From NCBI GenBank assembly GCA_000012145.1, contig CP000053.1, positions 806,001-870,000 on the forward strand: 64,000 bases of DNA, written 5' to 3'. Position numbers and translations under genes: made by a program. Positions 54,494 through 64,000 of the stretch are shown here, piece by piece (the stretch's first letter is position 1; each line of letters begins with the position of its first letter). Source of the stretch: Rickettsia felis URRWXCal2. GTDB lineage: Bacteria > Pseudomonadota > Alphaproteobacteria > Rickettsiales > Rickettsiaceae. Below the pieces are notes generated by a model, which made no database searches, was not told the DNA's origin, and saw only the letters and a program-made list of their open reading frames with translations.

Positions 54494-56213
54494 ATGACTA
54501 CACCTTTTCAACTTATACAAGAATTTAAATTTACTGAGGCTGTTGGGTTATTAGCATCAACTAATATAAATGAGCGAGGAAATATAATATTTCAGCTAAA
54601 AAAAGCTGATGATACCCTAATTCCTTACGCAGCAATTAGTGTTAATGCTTTAGAAGCTTTATGCTTTATGAACTCTGTATTATCTCTAACTTCTAATTCT
54701 TTAGAACAATTAAACGGTAGAGGGATGATATTAAAAAATTGTATTAAAGCTGCATATAATAAAATGAAAAATTATGATAATACGATTTGGGATGGACGAG
54801 ACAATAACGGTAATAGCACCGCTCAGTGGCTTGCTTGGGGTGGGGCTGCAACAGCTTCGAGATTTATTAAATAAACATCCTGAGCTTATAGAAGACGAGA
54901 AAACACTTCCACGTAATGTTTTTGATGTCACAATGGAAGTTGAGCATTTAACTGCTAGTCAAAAAGAAGAATTATATAAAGTTTTAAGTGATAAGAAAAT
55001 AGCTACGCCGCATAGAGCCATAAAATCAGGAAAGTTAGAACCTGCGTATAGTGTGTTAAATGAAAATAATGTAAATGATGAAACTACACAGGCTTTAACT
55101 ATTAACGGCGTGCAAGTAATGAGTAATACAAAACTTACCCCATTTACTGCAATTTGTGCGTTATCTCACCTAGAGCATTTGCAAAGTAGTATACAAAAAT
55201 ATGCTTTGGAAATGTTTGAGAAAATGAAAGAATTTTTTAACACTGACTGGAAACTAAAAGATTCTGCGGATTGTACTTTGTTTCAATGGGGAGCTTGGAC
55301 AAACAGTTCAAAACTAGTTGAGGCTTTTGTCAAACTTGAAAATTCTCAAGAACTTATTGAGATAGAACAAAAAGCTCTTAGAAATGTTTTTGATGTAGCT
55401 ATGCAACAACCACATATAACTGAGAAAGAAGCAATAAGTCACATTTTAATTTCTAAAGGAATATTTTTAAACGATGTGAACATATTTTTAAATGCACTTA
55501 AAAATATTAAATTAAAAGATATAATATTAAAAGAAATAAACGAACATCCTAAGGAAATATTTTCTCAAGTTGCAGATAAAATAATTACTAAATATGGCGA
55601 ATTACTCAATGCTCTTAAGAATGACAATGTTCGTGATAATAATATGATTGCAAAATACATGCAAGAAGCTAATGAAGTAATTACTGAGATATTTAAGAAA
55701 GAAAAAATAGATGTTAAATTATTATTACAAAAAGAAATTGTACCAAATAATAAATATGAATCTACATTTTTACACTGGTTACTAGAGCTTGGTAACAAAA
55801 ATTTAGAAAATCTTGTAAAACGCTATGACCAAGAAAAGCAACTTAATTTTTACGTAAAAGATAGTCAGAAGACTACAGTAGCAGAATGGATTGCTAATTA
55901 TAGAATGGATTTGTTAAAATCTTTAGCGGATAATGGGTATTTGAATTCAGATAATAAAGACGAGAATATCAAAATATTAACTGCGTTAGTAACAAATACT
56001 AGTAAAGTTAATACTTTAAAAGAAATTGCTCCTTTAGTTAAAAGTTTAACGGAGCATGAGCCTCCTTTGTTTTATGATAGACTTGATTCAGTAAAAGACG
56101 TTATTAATAAATCAACTCCTTTATCAGGCGATTTTCAGTTATGCTTGGATTACATAAATAGCTATGAATCTAAAATGGAAACCCTAGGAAATGACTTTAA
56201 TCCTTATGATTAG
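54494..56213 (+). pseudogene. Rickettsia-specific internally duplicated protein, frameshifted
   Basis: The first frame (ATG 54494; TTG 54482 also open) ends at 54874. A second frame open from 54774 continues from about 54860 (DLLNKHPELIEDEKTLPRNV) to 56213. The joined product is about 570 residues. Two units of about 150 residues align: NSTAQWLAWGGAATASR...LPRNVFDVTMEVEHLT and DCTLFQWGAWTNSSK...ALRNVFDVAMQQPHIT, each preceded by a helical AxxALxxL block. The C-terminal 300 residues have ankyrin-like helices (YESTFLHWLLELGNKNLENL, TTVAEWIANYRMDLLKSLA). Function unknown. The frameshift is not in a long homopolymer. Confidence 0.62.
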
Positions 56214-56270
56214 AAGAACTTGATTGGATTCCCCTCTAAGCGGGAAGACGTTGTTGCGTGGACACCACCC

Positions 56271-56390
56271 CGTCATCGCGAGAAAATTGCATAGCAATTG
56301 ACGAAGCAATCTAGTAAAAATTCTGTAAGTCAGAATTTTTTTATTATTTTTTCTGGATTGCCGCGTCGCCTACGGCTCCTCGCAATGACG
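56271..56390. repeat. Palindromic element with CGTCATCGCGAG arms
   Basis: Complete copy with the long centre seen at 49078. Partial repeats (GGATTCCCCTCTAAGCGGG at 56225; CGGGAATGACATCGAG near 56420) flank it. The gap 56214-56556 contains nothing else recognisable. Confidence 0.85.
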
Positions 56391-56556
56391 GGGTGGTGTC
56401 CACGCAATAATGCCATACGGGAATGACATCGAGTCTTATAACGCTCATGTGCATTTAGCTAGGAATGACATACTTTTTTAACTCCACAAAAATATTGTTT
56501 GTTTCTTTTTTTATCTTTATTATTATTTGCATAGAAAATACCTATAACTTAACTCT

Positions 56557-59296
56557 ATGCCAAATATCGACCTCCTTATTTTTACTAGCTTTTTAGCGAT
56601 TAATTTGCTAGTTGGACTTCTAAATATAAAAAATATTCGTGAATATGCGATAGGAAAAAGGAATTTTTCTACAGGTACGATAGTTGCAACTCTTATTGCT
56701 ACTTGGATCGGTACTAGTACTTTTTTAATCGATAATTCAAGAATATATACGGACGGGTTATTTTACTTATTACCTAGTATATTCGGTAGCGTCGTTAGTT
56801 GGTTATTAATTAGTTACTTTATAGCTCCTCGTTTTGAGAATTTTTTGGGTAGCTTATCGGCAGCGGAAATAATAGGGGAGGCTTACGGTAACAAAGTTCG
56901 TATTCTTACGTCGATAGTTAGTATATTAATGTCTATAGGTAGGATTGCCATGCAATTCCACGTAGCAAGTTTAATATTACAGCTATTCTTTAATATTTCA
57001 AATTTTTACATAGATTTATGTATTGCCACCGTAATAATAAGCTATTCTGCTTTTGGCGGTGTAAAATCGGTTACTTTTACCGAAGCCGTACAGTTTTTTA
57101 CCTATAGTGCAATTATTCCGGTAATAGGAATTGTCGTACGGAATGTTTTTAGCGATCCGCACATAGTTATAGACTCAAACGTACAGACTCGTCTAACTGA
57201 TTTACAAGGATTGTTTCACTATACTAGTCCTAAATTTTGGATTTCTTTAAATATTTTTATATATTTTGCGATTCCGTCGCTTGGTCCTTCAATTTTTCAA
57301 AGAATATTGATGGCAAAAGACACAAAGCAAATATCAAAAACATTTTTTATTTCGGCAATTATTTGTCTTTGTTTATCCGCCTTATTTATTTGGATTGTAA
57401 TATTATTACTATCTCAAGATCCAAGTGTTAACACTAATGAATTGTTTTTACGGATTATTAAAAGTTATATAGGATTTAAGGGATTAATTGTCGGTGTTAT
57501 TATGGCAATGATAATCTCAAGTACTAACTCTTATATTAACGTTGCAGCGGTAACTTTTACTAATGATATCATTAAAAAGGCTTCTCTAAATAATAACTAT
57601 ATAACCGCAATTACTATAGGATTAATAGGTTTTATTATATCACTCTATACGAAAGATTTAATAAATCTATTTCTATTATTGACTAGTATCTATTTGCCGC
57701 TAATCACTTTGCCGTTAATTTTGTTAATATACGGTTTTAAATCAAGTGCCAAAAGTTTTTTTATCGGTATGATTGCTGCAATATTAACTATTATATTGTG
57801 GCAAGTATTTTCTTTAAGAGCAGTTTTAGGTATTTATCCGATATTGCCTGCAACTATCGTAAATTTAATCTTTTTCCTTGGAAGTCATTATATTTTAAAA
57901 CAACCAGGAGGGTTTAATTCTTTAAAAGAGCCGTTAGCCGTTAAAATAATCAGGCAAGAGAGAAAAAGAAAATTTTTGACTTTATTTCGTGATCTTAAGA
58001 ATTTTAACATCTTTAAATATTGGGAAAGCACCCTACCAAATCAAGAAATTACTTATAGCTATGTCGGTATATTTATTTTAATATCGATGTTCTCATCTTT
58101 ATATACCACATCGGGTAGTAAAATAATGAACCATTTGGAGATATATAATATTATTTACCATACCACCCTTATCACTACTGCAATATTAATCACTTATCCT
58201 TTATGGTCTTTAAAATTTAAAAAGAATTATATCTTTATCTTGGTTTGTTGCTACTTTCGTTATATTAATATTTTTCGGTAGTTTACTTGTTATATCAAAT
58301 AGTTTTGATCAGCTGCAATTAATGTGTTCGATAATTAACTTACTTATAATTGCAACGATATTCAGGTGGCAAGCTACTTTACTTATGACCGTTACAGGCG
58401 TGTTTGCTAGTATAGAGTTTTATAAATATTTTATGGATGAGAAGTTATTAATTAGCATAGATAGTTTTCAATTCAAAGTAATATATTTCCTAACCTTATT
58501 TAGTAGCCTTTTAATAGTATTCTTAAAACCAAGGCAGGAGCAAGAAAGATTAGTTAACCTAAAAAATACTCATTTAGGTAATAGAGTTAATTATAGAGAG
58601 CGGGAATTAGAGAAGTTACTTGATTTGAAACATGAGTTCTTACGTAATATAAACCATGAAATCAATACACCCCTAACCGGTATTATTAGCCTTAGTGAAA
58701 CCTTATGGGCTAATTATGATAAATTTAATGAAGATCAACGCCGTAGTGCTGTAGAGATTATAGCTAAAAGCTCTATTAGACTAAATAGTTTGATAAATAA
58801 TATTCTAGATTTTTCAAAATTATCCAGTCTTAATTATGAATTAAATAAAGAAGATATAAACTTAAGCGAAGTGCTGCACGAAAGAATTCAAATATGTAAG
58901 AAACTATATCTAAACGGCAAAACCTTAAATTTTGTATCTGATATTGAAGAGAATATAATATTTAACTGTGATCCTCATTATATTAAACATACATTCGATA
59001 ATCTAATAATTAATGCTCTCAGCTATTGTAGTGAGGGAATAATAAAAATTGATTTACAAAAGCAGAAAGACAGTATTGTATTCAGTATAAAAGACGATGG
59101 AGTAGGAGTGCTGAAAGAGGAATTGCAGAGTATATTCGGCGTATTTGTCGTAAGCTCTAAAACACGTACACCGGCAGGAGGTAGAGGAGTAGGGCTTGCT
59201 CTCTGTAAGAAAGTAATAGAACTGCATGCCGGAAAAATTTGGGCAGAAAACGATAAACAGGGCAAGACTCAGTTTATTTTCACAATGCCTTTGTGA
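56557..59296 (+). pseudogene. Sodium/solute symporter-histidine kinase fusion, frameshifted
   Basis: The first frame (56557-58281) encodes an SSS-type transporter of about 13 membrane segments: LIATWIGTSTFLIDNSRIYT, YSAFGGVKSVTFTEAVQFFT, ALFIWIVILLLSQDPSV, GVIMAMIISSTNSYINVAA. The second frame, continuous from about 58225 through ISLSWFVATFVILIFFGSLL, encodes more membrane segments and a histidine kinase: phospho-acceptor NINHEINTPLTGIISLSETL, N box NLIINALSYC, G1 DDGVGV, G2 GGRGVGLALCKK. One base fewer in the run 58219-58223 restores one protein of about 913 residues, the layout of CbrA-type sensor transporters. No receiver domain. Confidence 0.82.
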
Positions 59297-59306
59297 TTTA
59301 CCAACT

Positions 59307-59400
59307 CGTCATTGCGAGGAGCGTAGCGACGTGGCAATCTCATAAAGTAAGACTCCTGAAATTGCTTCGTCAAAATTTTCAATTTTTCTTCGCAATGACG
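59307..59400. repeat. Palindromic element with CGTCATTGCGAG arms
   Basis: Complete copy between the kinase and the LD-carboxypeptidase gene. Confidence 0.88.
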
Positions 59401-59432
59401 CAAAATCAAGCCATAAATTAAAACCCTTATCT

Positions 59433-60338
59433 ATGAAAAAGATTATTTTTAACAAACAACGAGATTTGATATCAATTATAGCACCGGCGTCAGGCTGTCT
59501 TGATGCTCGGGATAAATTAAAAGAAGCTATTAAAATACTAGCTTTGCATGGTTTTAAAACTTTAATAGATGATAAGATTTTTTTAGGTGATGAATTGCTC
59601 TTTTTCGCTGCTCCTAAAGAGGAAAGGCTGAGAATGTTTAAAGAGGCTATGGAAAATGAGCAGGTTAAAATAATTTGGGCTTTTCGCGGTGGATATGGAT
59701 GTAGTGAATTTGTAGAAGATTGTTTTAATATAAAGCAAAAAGGTGATAAAATCCTGATAGGCTATAGCGATATTACCGTTTTACATTTATTACTAAATAA
59801 CCATTATAATATCCCAACTATACACGGTTCAGTATTAACCTCGTTACTACCGCCTACTAATCAGGCTATTATTCCTATAATAGATGTTCTTGAAGGGAAA
59901 AAGAGTGAAATACAACTTATACCTATAAATAAAATTAGCGAAGAAAATATAACAGGCAAGATAACAGGCGGCAATTTAACGGTTTTTAGCAAATTGATAG
60001 GAACTTCTATTGACCTAAAAAAGGATAATATATTACTGCTTGAAGACGTTAATGAAAAAGCTTACGCCGTACATCGTAATCTAGTTCAGTTAAAAAATGC
60101 CGGTACATTTGAATGTATAGAAGCAATAATTTTCGGTGATTTTACCAAAGGGGATGAGTTTGTAGAACAAGCTATAAAAAGTTTTTGTTTAAATCATATT
60201 CCGCATATAGAAGCTTATAAAGCTGACGGGATAGGGCATGGAGAGGTAAATCATCCGGTTATTATGAATCATGAAGTAATTATAAACAGTAATGTTTTAA
60301 GCTTTACTAGCCCTTTCGAAATAGTAGAAAACAAATGA
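59433..60338 (+). CDS. LD-carboxypeptidase, peptidase family S66
   Basis: Cytoplasmic serine carboxypeptidase that trims the terminal D-Ala of muropeptide tetrapeptides in peptidoglycan recycling (LdcA); MccF-type immunity proteins are in the same family. Motifs: [37 protein letters not shown], nucleophile Ser in [25 protein letters not shown], Glu in [12 protein letters not shown], and His in [12 protein letters not shown]. Length 301 is typical. Overlaps hemC by four bases. Confidence 0.93.
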
Positions 60339-61240
60339 CAAATTCTATCAGAATAGGTACAAGAAAAAGTCCGCTTGCTTTAATACAAACTAATTTAGTT
60401 ATTCAACAAATCAAACAATTTTTTCCTGATATTAATTGTGAAATAGTACCCATTATTACTAGCGGTGATTTAATCCAAAATAAACCATTATACGATATAG
60501 GAGGTAAAGCTTTATTTTTAAAGGAAATAGAGCAAGCTTTACTTGATAAAAAAATTGACTTAGCGGTTCATTCTTTAAAAGACGTACCTGGTAGAATACC
60601 CGAAGAGCTAGTAATAGCTGCTATTTTAGAGCGTGAAGACCCTAGAGACGTGTTTGTTTGTTTAAATTATAAATCCATAGAAGAGCTACCGCAAAATGCC
60701 GTAATAGGTAGCTCGGCAGTACGAAGAAAAGCATTTATCCAAAAAATAAGATCGGATTTAAAGGTAACGGTTTTTAGGGGGAATATTGATTCAAGAATAA
60801 AAAAGTTAATGACCGCCGAAGTTGACGCAACGATTTTAGCATATGCAGGGCTGAAAAGGCTCAGGGCGTTTAATCCGGAATATTGCCATTTGATAGAGTA
60901 TTCGCAGATGTTGCCGTGTATAGGGCAGGGAGTCATTGCAGTTGAAATACGACAAGACGATAATGCTATGCTTGAGATATGTAACCAAATTAATCATCTT
61001 CCTACCTTTGAGCTAATAAAGCCAGAAAGAGCTTTTTTAGAATATCTAGACGCTAATTGTCGTACGCCAATTGCCGCTTACTCTAAATATTTAGATGCGG
61101 ATAATATACAAACCGATTTCATGCTCGGCAACCTCGATTGCAGTAAAATAATCTTCCACACCGAAGTCACCGATATAAATACCTCAAAAGAAGCAGGCAT
61201 AAAAGCCGCTAAGATGATGTTAAATCAACTGGATAAATAG
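60335..61240 (+). CDS. hemC: Porphobilinogen deaminase
   Basis: Condenses four porphobilinogens to hydroxymethylbilane in haem synthesis. Markers: [20 protein letters not shown], the catalytic Asp in [46 protein letters not shown], and the dipyrromethane-binding Cys in [12 protein letters not shown]. Length 301 is normal. Translation is coupled to the LD-carboxypeptidase gene by the ATGA overlap. Confidence 0.96.
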
Positions 61241-61370
61241 ATATTTCGGGAGTATACTCCTTAAATATCTAAATTTGAAAAGATTGATTTTATATTTCAA
61301 AATAATGCATTTGAAGTTAAAAATTGCTTCTTCTATACAAATAATTAATAACTTTTTAATCGAGGAATAT

Positions 61371-62484
61371 ATGAAAACAATTTTACTTGTAGCACTACTT
61401 AGTTCTCAATATATGGGTGACAACAGTAATACATTAGGCATTAGAACGGCATTAAGCGAAGGTTATGAGAAAGAAGGCTTTACGGTTGAGAATGTTGAGA
61501 TAAATATTGAAGAATTAGAGAACGCTCAAATAAATACTAATCAAGCAGAAAAGCAAGTCATTTATAGGTGCAGGGCTTGATGGGATCAAAGGATTTGATA
61601 TCTTAAAATCAACAAAAAATAATAGTAAATTTATTTGGAGCGGCCATCAGCTACCAACGGAAGTAAAGGATGATTTAGAAGTTTTAGATATGATATCCTT
61701 GCCTTTTTATGCTTTAAACGAAGAACAAAAGAAATACATTAAGCAAGCGAATCCTGAAATTAAATTAATAGAAACTATAGGCATACCTCATAACCTTACA
61801 AAAGAAGAATGTATAAAAGATTATAATGATTTAAAAAATGCCGAAAAGATTCCTTCTTCTCATAAAGGCTATATAATTACATGTTTAGCAGGTGATGCAC
61901 CGGATGCACAAGGAAATATAAAATTTTATACAGAAAATGAAGCATATGAGTTAGGAAAGCAGTTAGCTAAAATTGCAAAAGATCAAAATATGATACTTTT
62001 AGCAACTAATAGTCCTAGAAAAGGTCAATATAATCCGGAAACCAAAGGAAAACTTTCAGTACACCAAAAAGAAGATCAATTAGATAAAGTTAGTCAAAAA
62101 TTCTTAGATGGAGTTAAATCAGAAGGAATAGACCGAATATTTGAAAATTTTGTATTTGGAGTAAAAACTATATTTAACGGGTATTTAGGGGCAGCTTTAG
62201 AAAATCAACAAAGCATAGTAATTATTCCGGGCGAATCTTCAAGCCAAGTGACCGTAGGTACAAATTTATTACCGGGGCAGGTATATATCAAACCTAATCA
62301 GGCAATGAATGATATACATAAATTACAAGTAAATAAATTATCGGAAAAAGGGATAAAGATATTCAACGGTGATGAAAAAGTATTAACTCCGTATCCTCCT
62401 ATCATAATTCCTAATGATGCAAGTATAATAGCAGAGCAGTTTATCGAATTTAATGATGCTGAACTAATGGGTAATAATACTTAA
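61371..62484 (+). pseudogene. Putative ELM1-like (mitochondrial fission ELM1 family) protein, frameshifted
   Basis: A first frame starts at ATG 61371 with GAGG at 61362-61365 and reads KTILLVALLSSQYMGDNSNT, stopping at 61580. The next frame continues FIGAGLDGIKGFDILKSTKN from about 61568 to 62484. Joined length is about 370 residues. MILLATNSPRKGQYNPETKG and a Gly/Ser-rich IIPGESSSQVTVG resemble the nucleotide-sugar-binding end of ELM1/GtrOC1-type proteins, but the match is partial and I am not sure. Shifting one base near 61562 repairs it. Confidence 0.5.
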
Positions 62485-62511
62485 ATATTTGAGGAATATA
62501 TTTAATAACTT

Positions 62512-62600
62512 TGGCGGGGAGCGTGGGACGTTATGCGAACCTTTAATGAGTTTAGATTAGAGCTTATTAAGCCTATGCTTAAGCATTATTTACTTAAATA
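62512..62600 (+). repeat. Dispersed non-palindromic repeat, copy 1
   Basis: Shares TGG(C/T)GGGGA, ACGTTATGCGAACCTT, AGATTAG and TTAAGCC blocks in the same order with 63805-63897. In this copy one frame is open: ATGCGAACC... reads VMRTFNEFRLELIKPMLKHY. It may be the end of a decayed gene or an RNA. Confidence 0.5.
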
Positions 62601-62645
62601 ATCTTACACCGTATTGTAACAAATTTTGTTAAAAAATATTTCTTG

Positions 62646-63501
62646 TTACCTTTTTAGTAAGCATAATTCATTTATATCTTTTGCTAGTCCTGACAATTCT
62701 TCATTAATTCGATCAAAGCAACTTAACCAAGGAAAGTGTCCTGTATCACATAGTTCGATTATTTTTATGTTAGGACGAGACCATTCCGTATTTTCTAAAA
62801 ATAGTTTAATAGGAAGTGACCTATCATCGTGACTTCCAATAATTAATGTCGGTAATTTATTGGGTATCCAGCTATATTTATAAGAGTTATAAAAATTTTG
62901 ACTAGCCCATATTCTTGTTTTTATATTATATGAACAAAGTTCTAATAACTGCTTTCCAACTGGGATTTCATGTTCACAAAATATATATGAGATGTTTGCA
63001 TAAAAAAATGTCTTTAATTGATCATCTGTCGGGTTTGTATATAACTCCTCTATATCATTGGTTATATCCGGTAAATTATATTTAGTAGCAGTTTCTTGCA
63101 ATAATTCCGTCCAAGAACTATTTGGAGTACTATTCATTATAATTAAACCAACTAATAAATTTTCTAAATTATCTATAGTTAATGCAAGCATACCGCTAAA
63201 AGAGTGGGTAACAAGTATACAAGGTGTTAATTTATTTACTACTTCTATTAAAGCCCGCTTTCCAATCTTCATAACTTATTTCTTCAGTATTACGATTATC
63301 GCCGTCCCCAGGAAAATCACCTATATATAATGAACCTTGTAAATCTAATTTTGATACAAAATCAATCAAGTAATTAGATCCCATGCCAGGACCGCCGGGA
63401 AGAAAAAGCCAATTAAGTTTACAAACACTATTTTCTTTTAATTTATTTAACCTATAATTTCTTACGAATGAATAATTAGTTTTCATTCCTTCCTCTTTCA
63501 T
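62646..63501 (-). pseudogene. Alpha/beta hydrolase, proline-iminopeptidase-like, frameshifted
   Basis: The first frame (63501-63232) has NWLFLPGGPGMGSNYLIDFV, the oxyanion HGGPG-like motif of this fold. The second (63272-62646) has the nucleophile block ILVTHSFSGMLALTI, the acid in LIIGSHDDRSLPIKL and the His in DTGHFPWLSCF. Removing one G from the GGG at about 63253-63256 joins them as SYEDWKAALIEVVNKLT, giving about 280 residues. Substrate unknown. The intact triad across both pieces suggests recent decay. Confidence 0.78.
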
Positions 63502-64000
63502 ATAAATTCCTTATATTGTTTTAACAAAAACAGCTATACATACTATAAACTTATTTTAAATATTTAATGTTTAATTTTATGCAATTATTTTATTAAATTC
63601 CACCTACGCTTAAGTTTTGTTATGTCTTAATTTGAAAACTACAAAAGTATAATATAAATTTTTGTGAAGCAAGAAATTTGTTAAGTCAATTAACTAAGAA
63701 TGATGTAGAATGTTTAGCAGATATTTTAGATCAGTTTTAAAAGGAAAATTTTTTAAATTAAAATTTGCTTTACCTTTGTAATACCTTACTTATGTAAATC
63801 AAGCTGGTGGGGAACATGGTACGTTATGCGAACCTTAAAGTAGTACAGATTAGCGTTAGTTTAGACTACACTTAAGCCTTTTCCTTTAGGTAATTTTATA
63901 TGAAAAAGCTCTTGACTCTATAACAATAGAATTATATAAGTTGAAATAGTGTAAGTAAATTACACTAAAAGAAAGTAATTTGTACGAACCTACTATTCAG
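63502..64000. other. A+T-rich terminal region with gene remnants
   Basis: No complete gene is visible. At about 63650-63741 a frame without a start reads CEARNLLSQLTKNDVECLAD, ILDQF and a stop, possibly the end of a lost gene. 63805-63897 is the second copy of the repeat at 62512. The last 100 bases show nothing I can name. Confidence 0.4.
63805..63897 (+). repeat. Dispersed non-palindromic repeat, copy 2
   Basis: Shares the ordered blocks of 62512-62600 (TGGTGGGGAACATGG, ACGTTATGCGAACCTT, AGATTAG, TTAAGCC). The reading frame of copy 1 is broken here by TAG. Confidence 0.5.

Noticed and set aside
1606..59296. Reassigned stop codons as an explanation for in-frame TAA, TAG and TGA
   Set aside because: All three stops occur inside broken genes, whereas core genes (rho, rpsA, recJ, lpd) use none internally and a normal prfA is present.
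5424..59400. Many short interspersed repeats: possible CRISPR
   Set aside because: The copies are dispersed over tens of kilobases, are palindromic over about 95 bases, and never form regularly spaced arrays.

Overview
The window is from an obligate intracellular alphaproteobacterium of the genus Rickettsia, probably the spotted-fever or transitional group (species not determinable here). The evidence is strong A+T bias, densely dispersed Rickettsia palindromic elements (some inside reading frames), many decaying genes, gene-transfer-agent relics, several toxin-antitoxin modules, and a rickettsial core set (birA, infC, pdhC, prfA, recJ, rho, rpsA, clpP, lpd, hemC).

Layout. 1-3.8 kb: birA, then four tandem divergent paralogues; two intact copies and one frame-restored copy end in a CaaX-type cysteine box. 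3.9-9 kb: a gene-transfer-agent-like head/tail relic (protease-capsid fusion, head-tail adaptor, DUF3168, DUF2460, DUF2163), broken by frameshifts and a stop, carrying a HEPN-MNT pair. 9-24.3 kb: housekeeping genes separated by palindromic repeats: infC (AUU start), pdhC, prfA, recJ, a methyltransferase, rho, sppA-HU/IHF, a lipoprotein, yaaA, tRNA-Val, cmk, rpsA, clpP. 24.3-33.5 kb: tRNA-Ala and an accessory island of resistance-like genes (GyrI-like, APH(6)-like, several GNATs), alaX, a winged-helix protein, a Phd/RelE module set among duplicated GNAT fragments, a broken methyltransferase, a MITE-like element and a frameshifted ankyrin gene. 33.8-42 kb: idi2, a DUF5710 protein, a ParE toxin split by a palindromic element, a HAD-like relic, a Panacea-YoeB pair, a frameshifted cysteine-rich protein, a BrnA-like relic and a broken trmH. 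42-49 kb: tRNA-Ser, a GlmU-type uridyltransferase without acetyltransferase domain, yebC, rpmJ, a Rickettsia gene broken by two in-frame stops, a lytic transglycosylase and other exported proteins, and a BioC-like methyltransferase with an in-frame RPE1. 49-64 kb: lpd, a broken 5-formyl-THF cyclo-ligase, rnd, an RMD1-family protein, ygfZ with an in-frame repeat, a large repeat-built gene, a symporter-histidine kinase fusion, an LD-carboxypeptidase, hemC, a putative ELM1-like gene and a broken hydrolase.

Themes. Palindromic elements have entered nearly every gap and at least four reading frames; one element lies inside another with an apparent 8-bp target duplication. About ten broken genes can be restored by one base, usually in a poly(A/T) run, while essential genes keep equally long runs in frame. 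Two broken Rickettsia-specific genes share the same promoter-plus-leader-hairpin arrangement. All family names are from reading the translations by eye; no database search was run.
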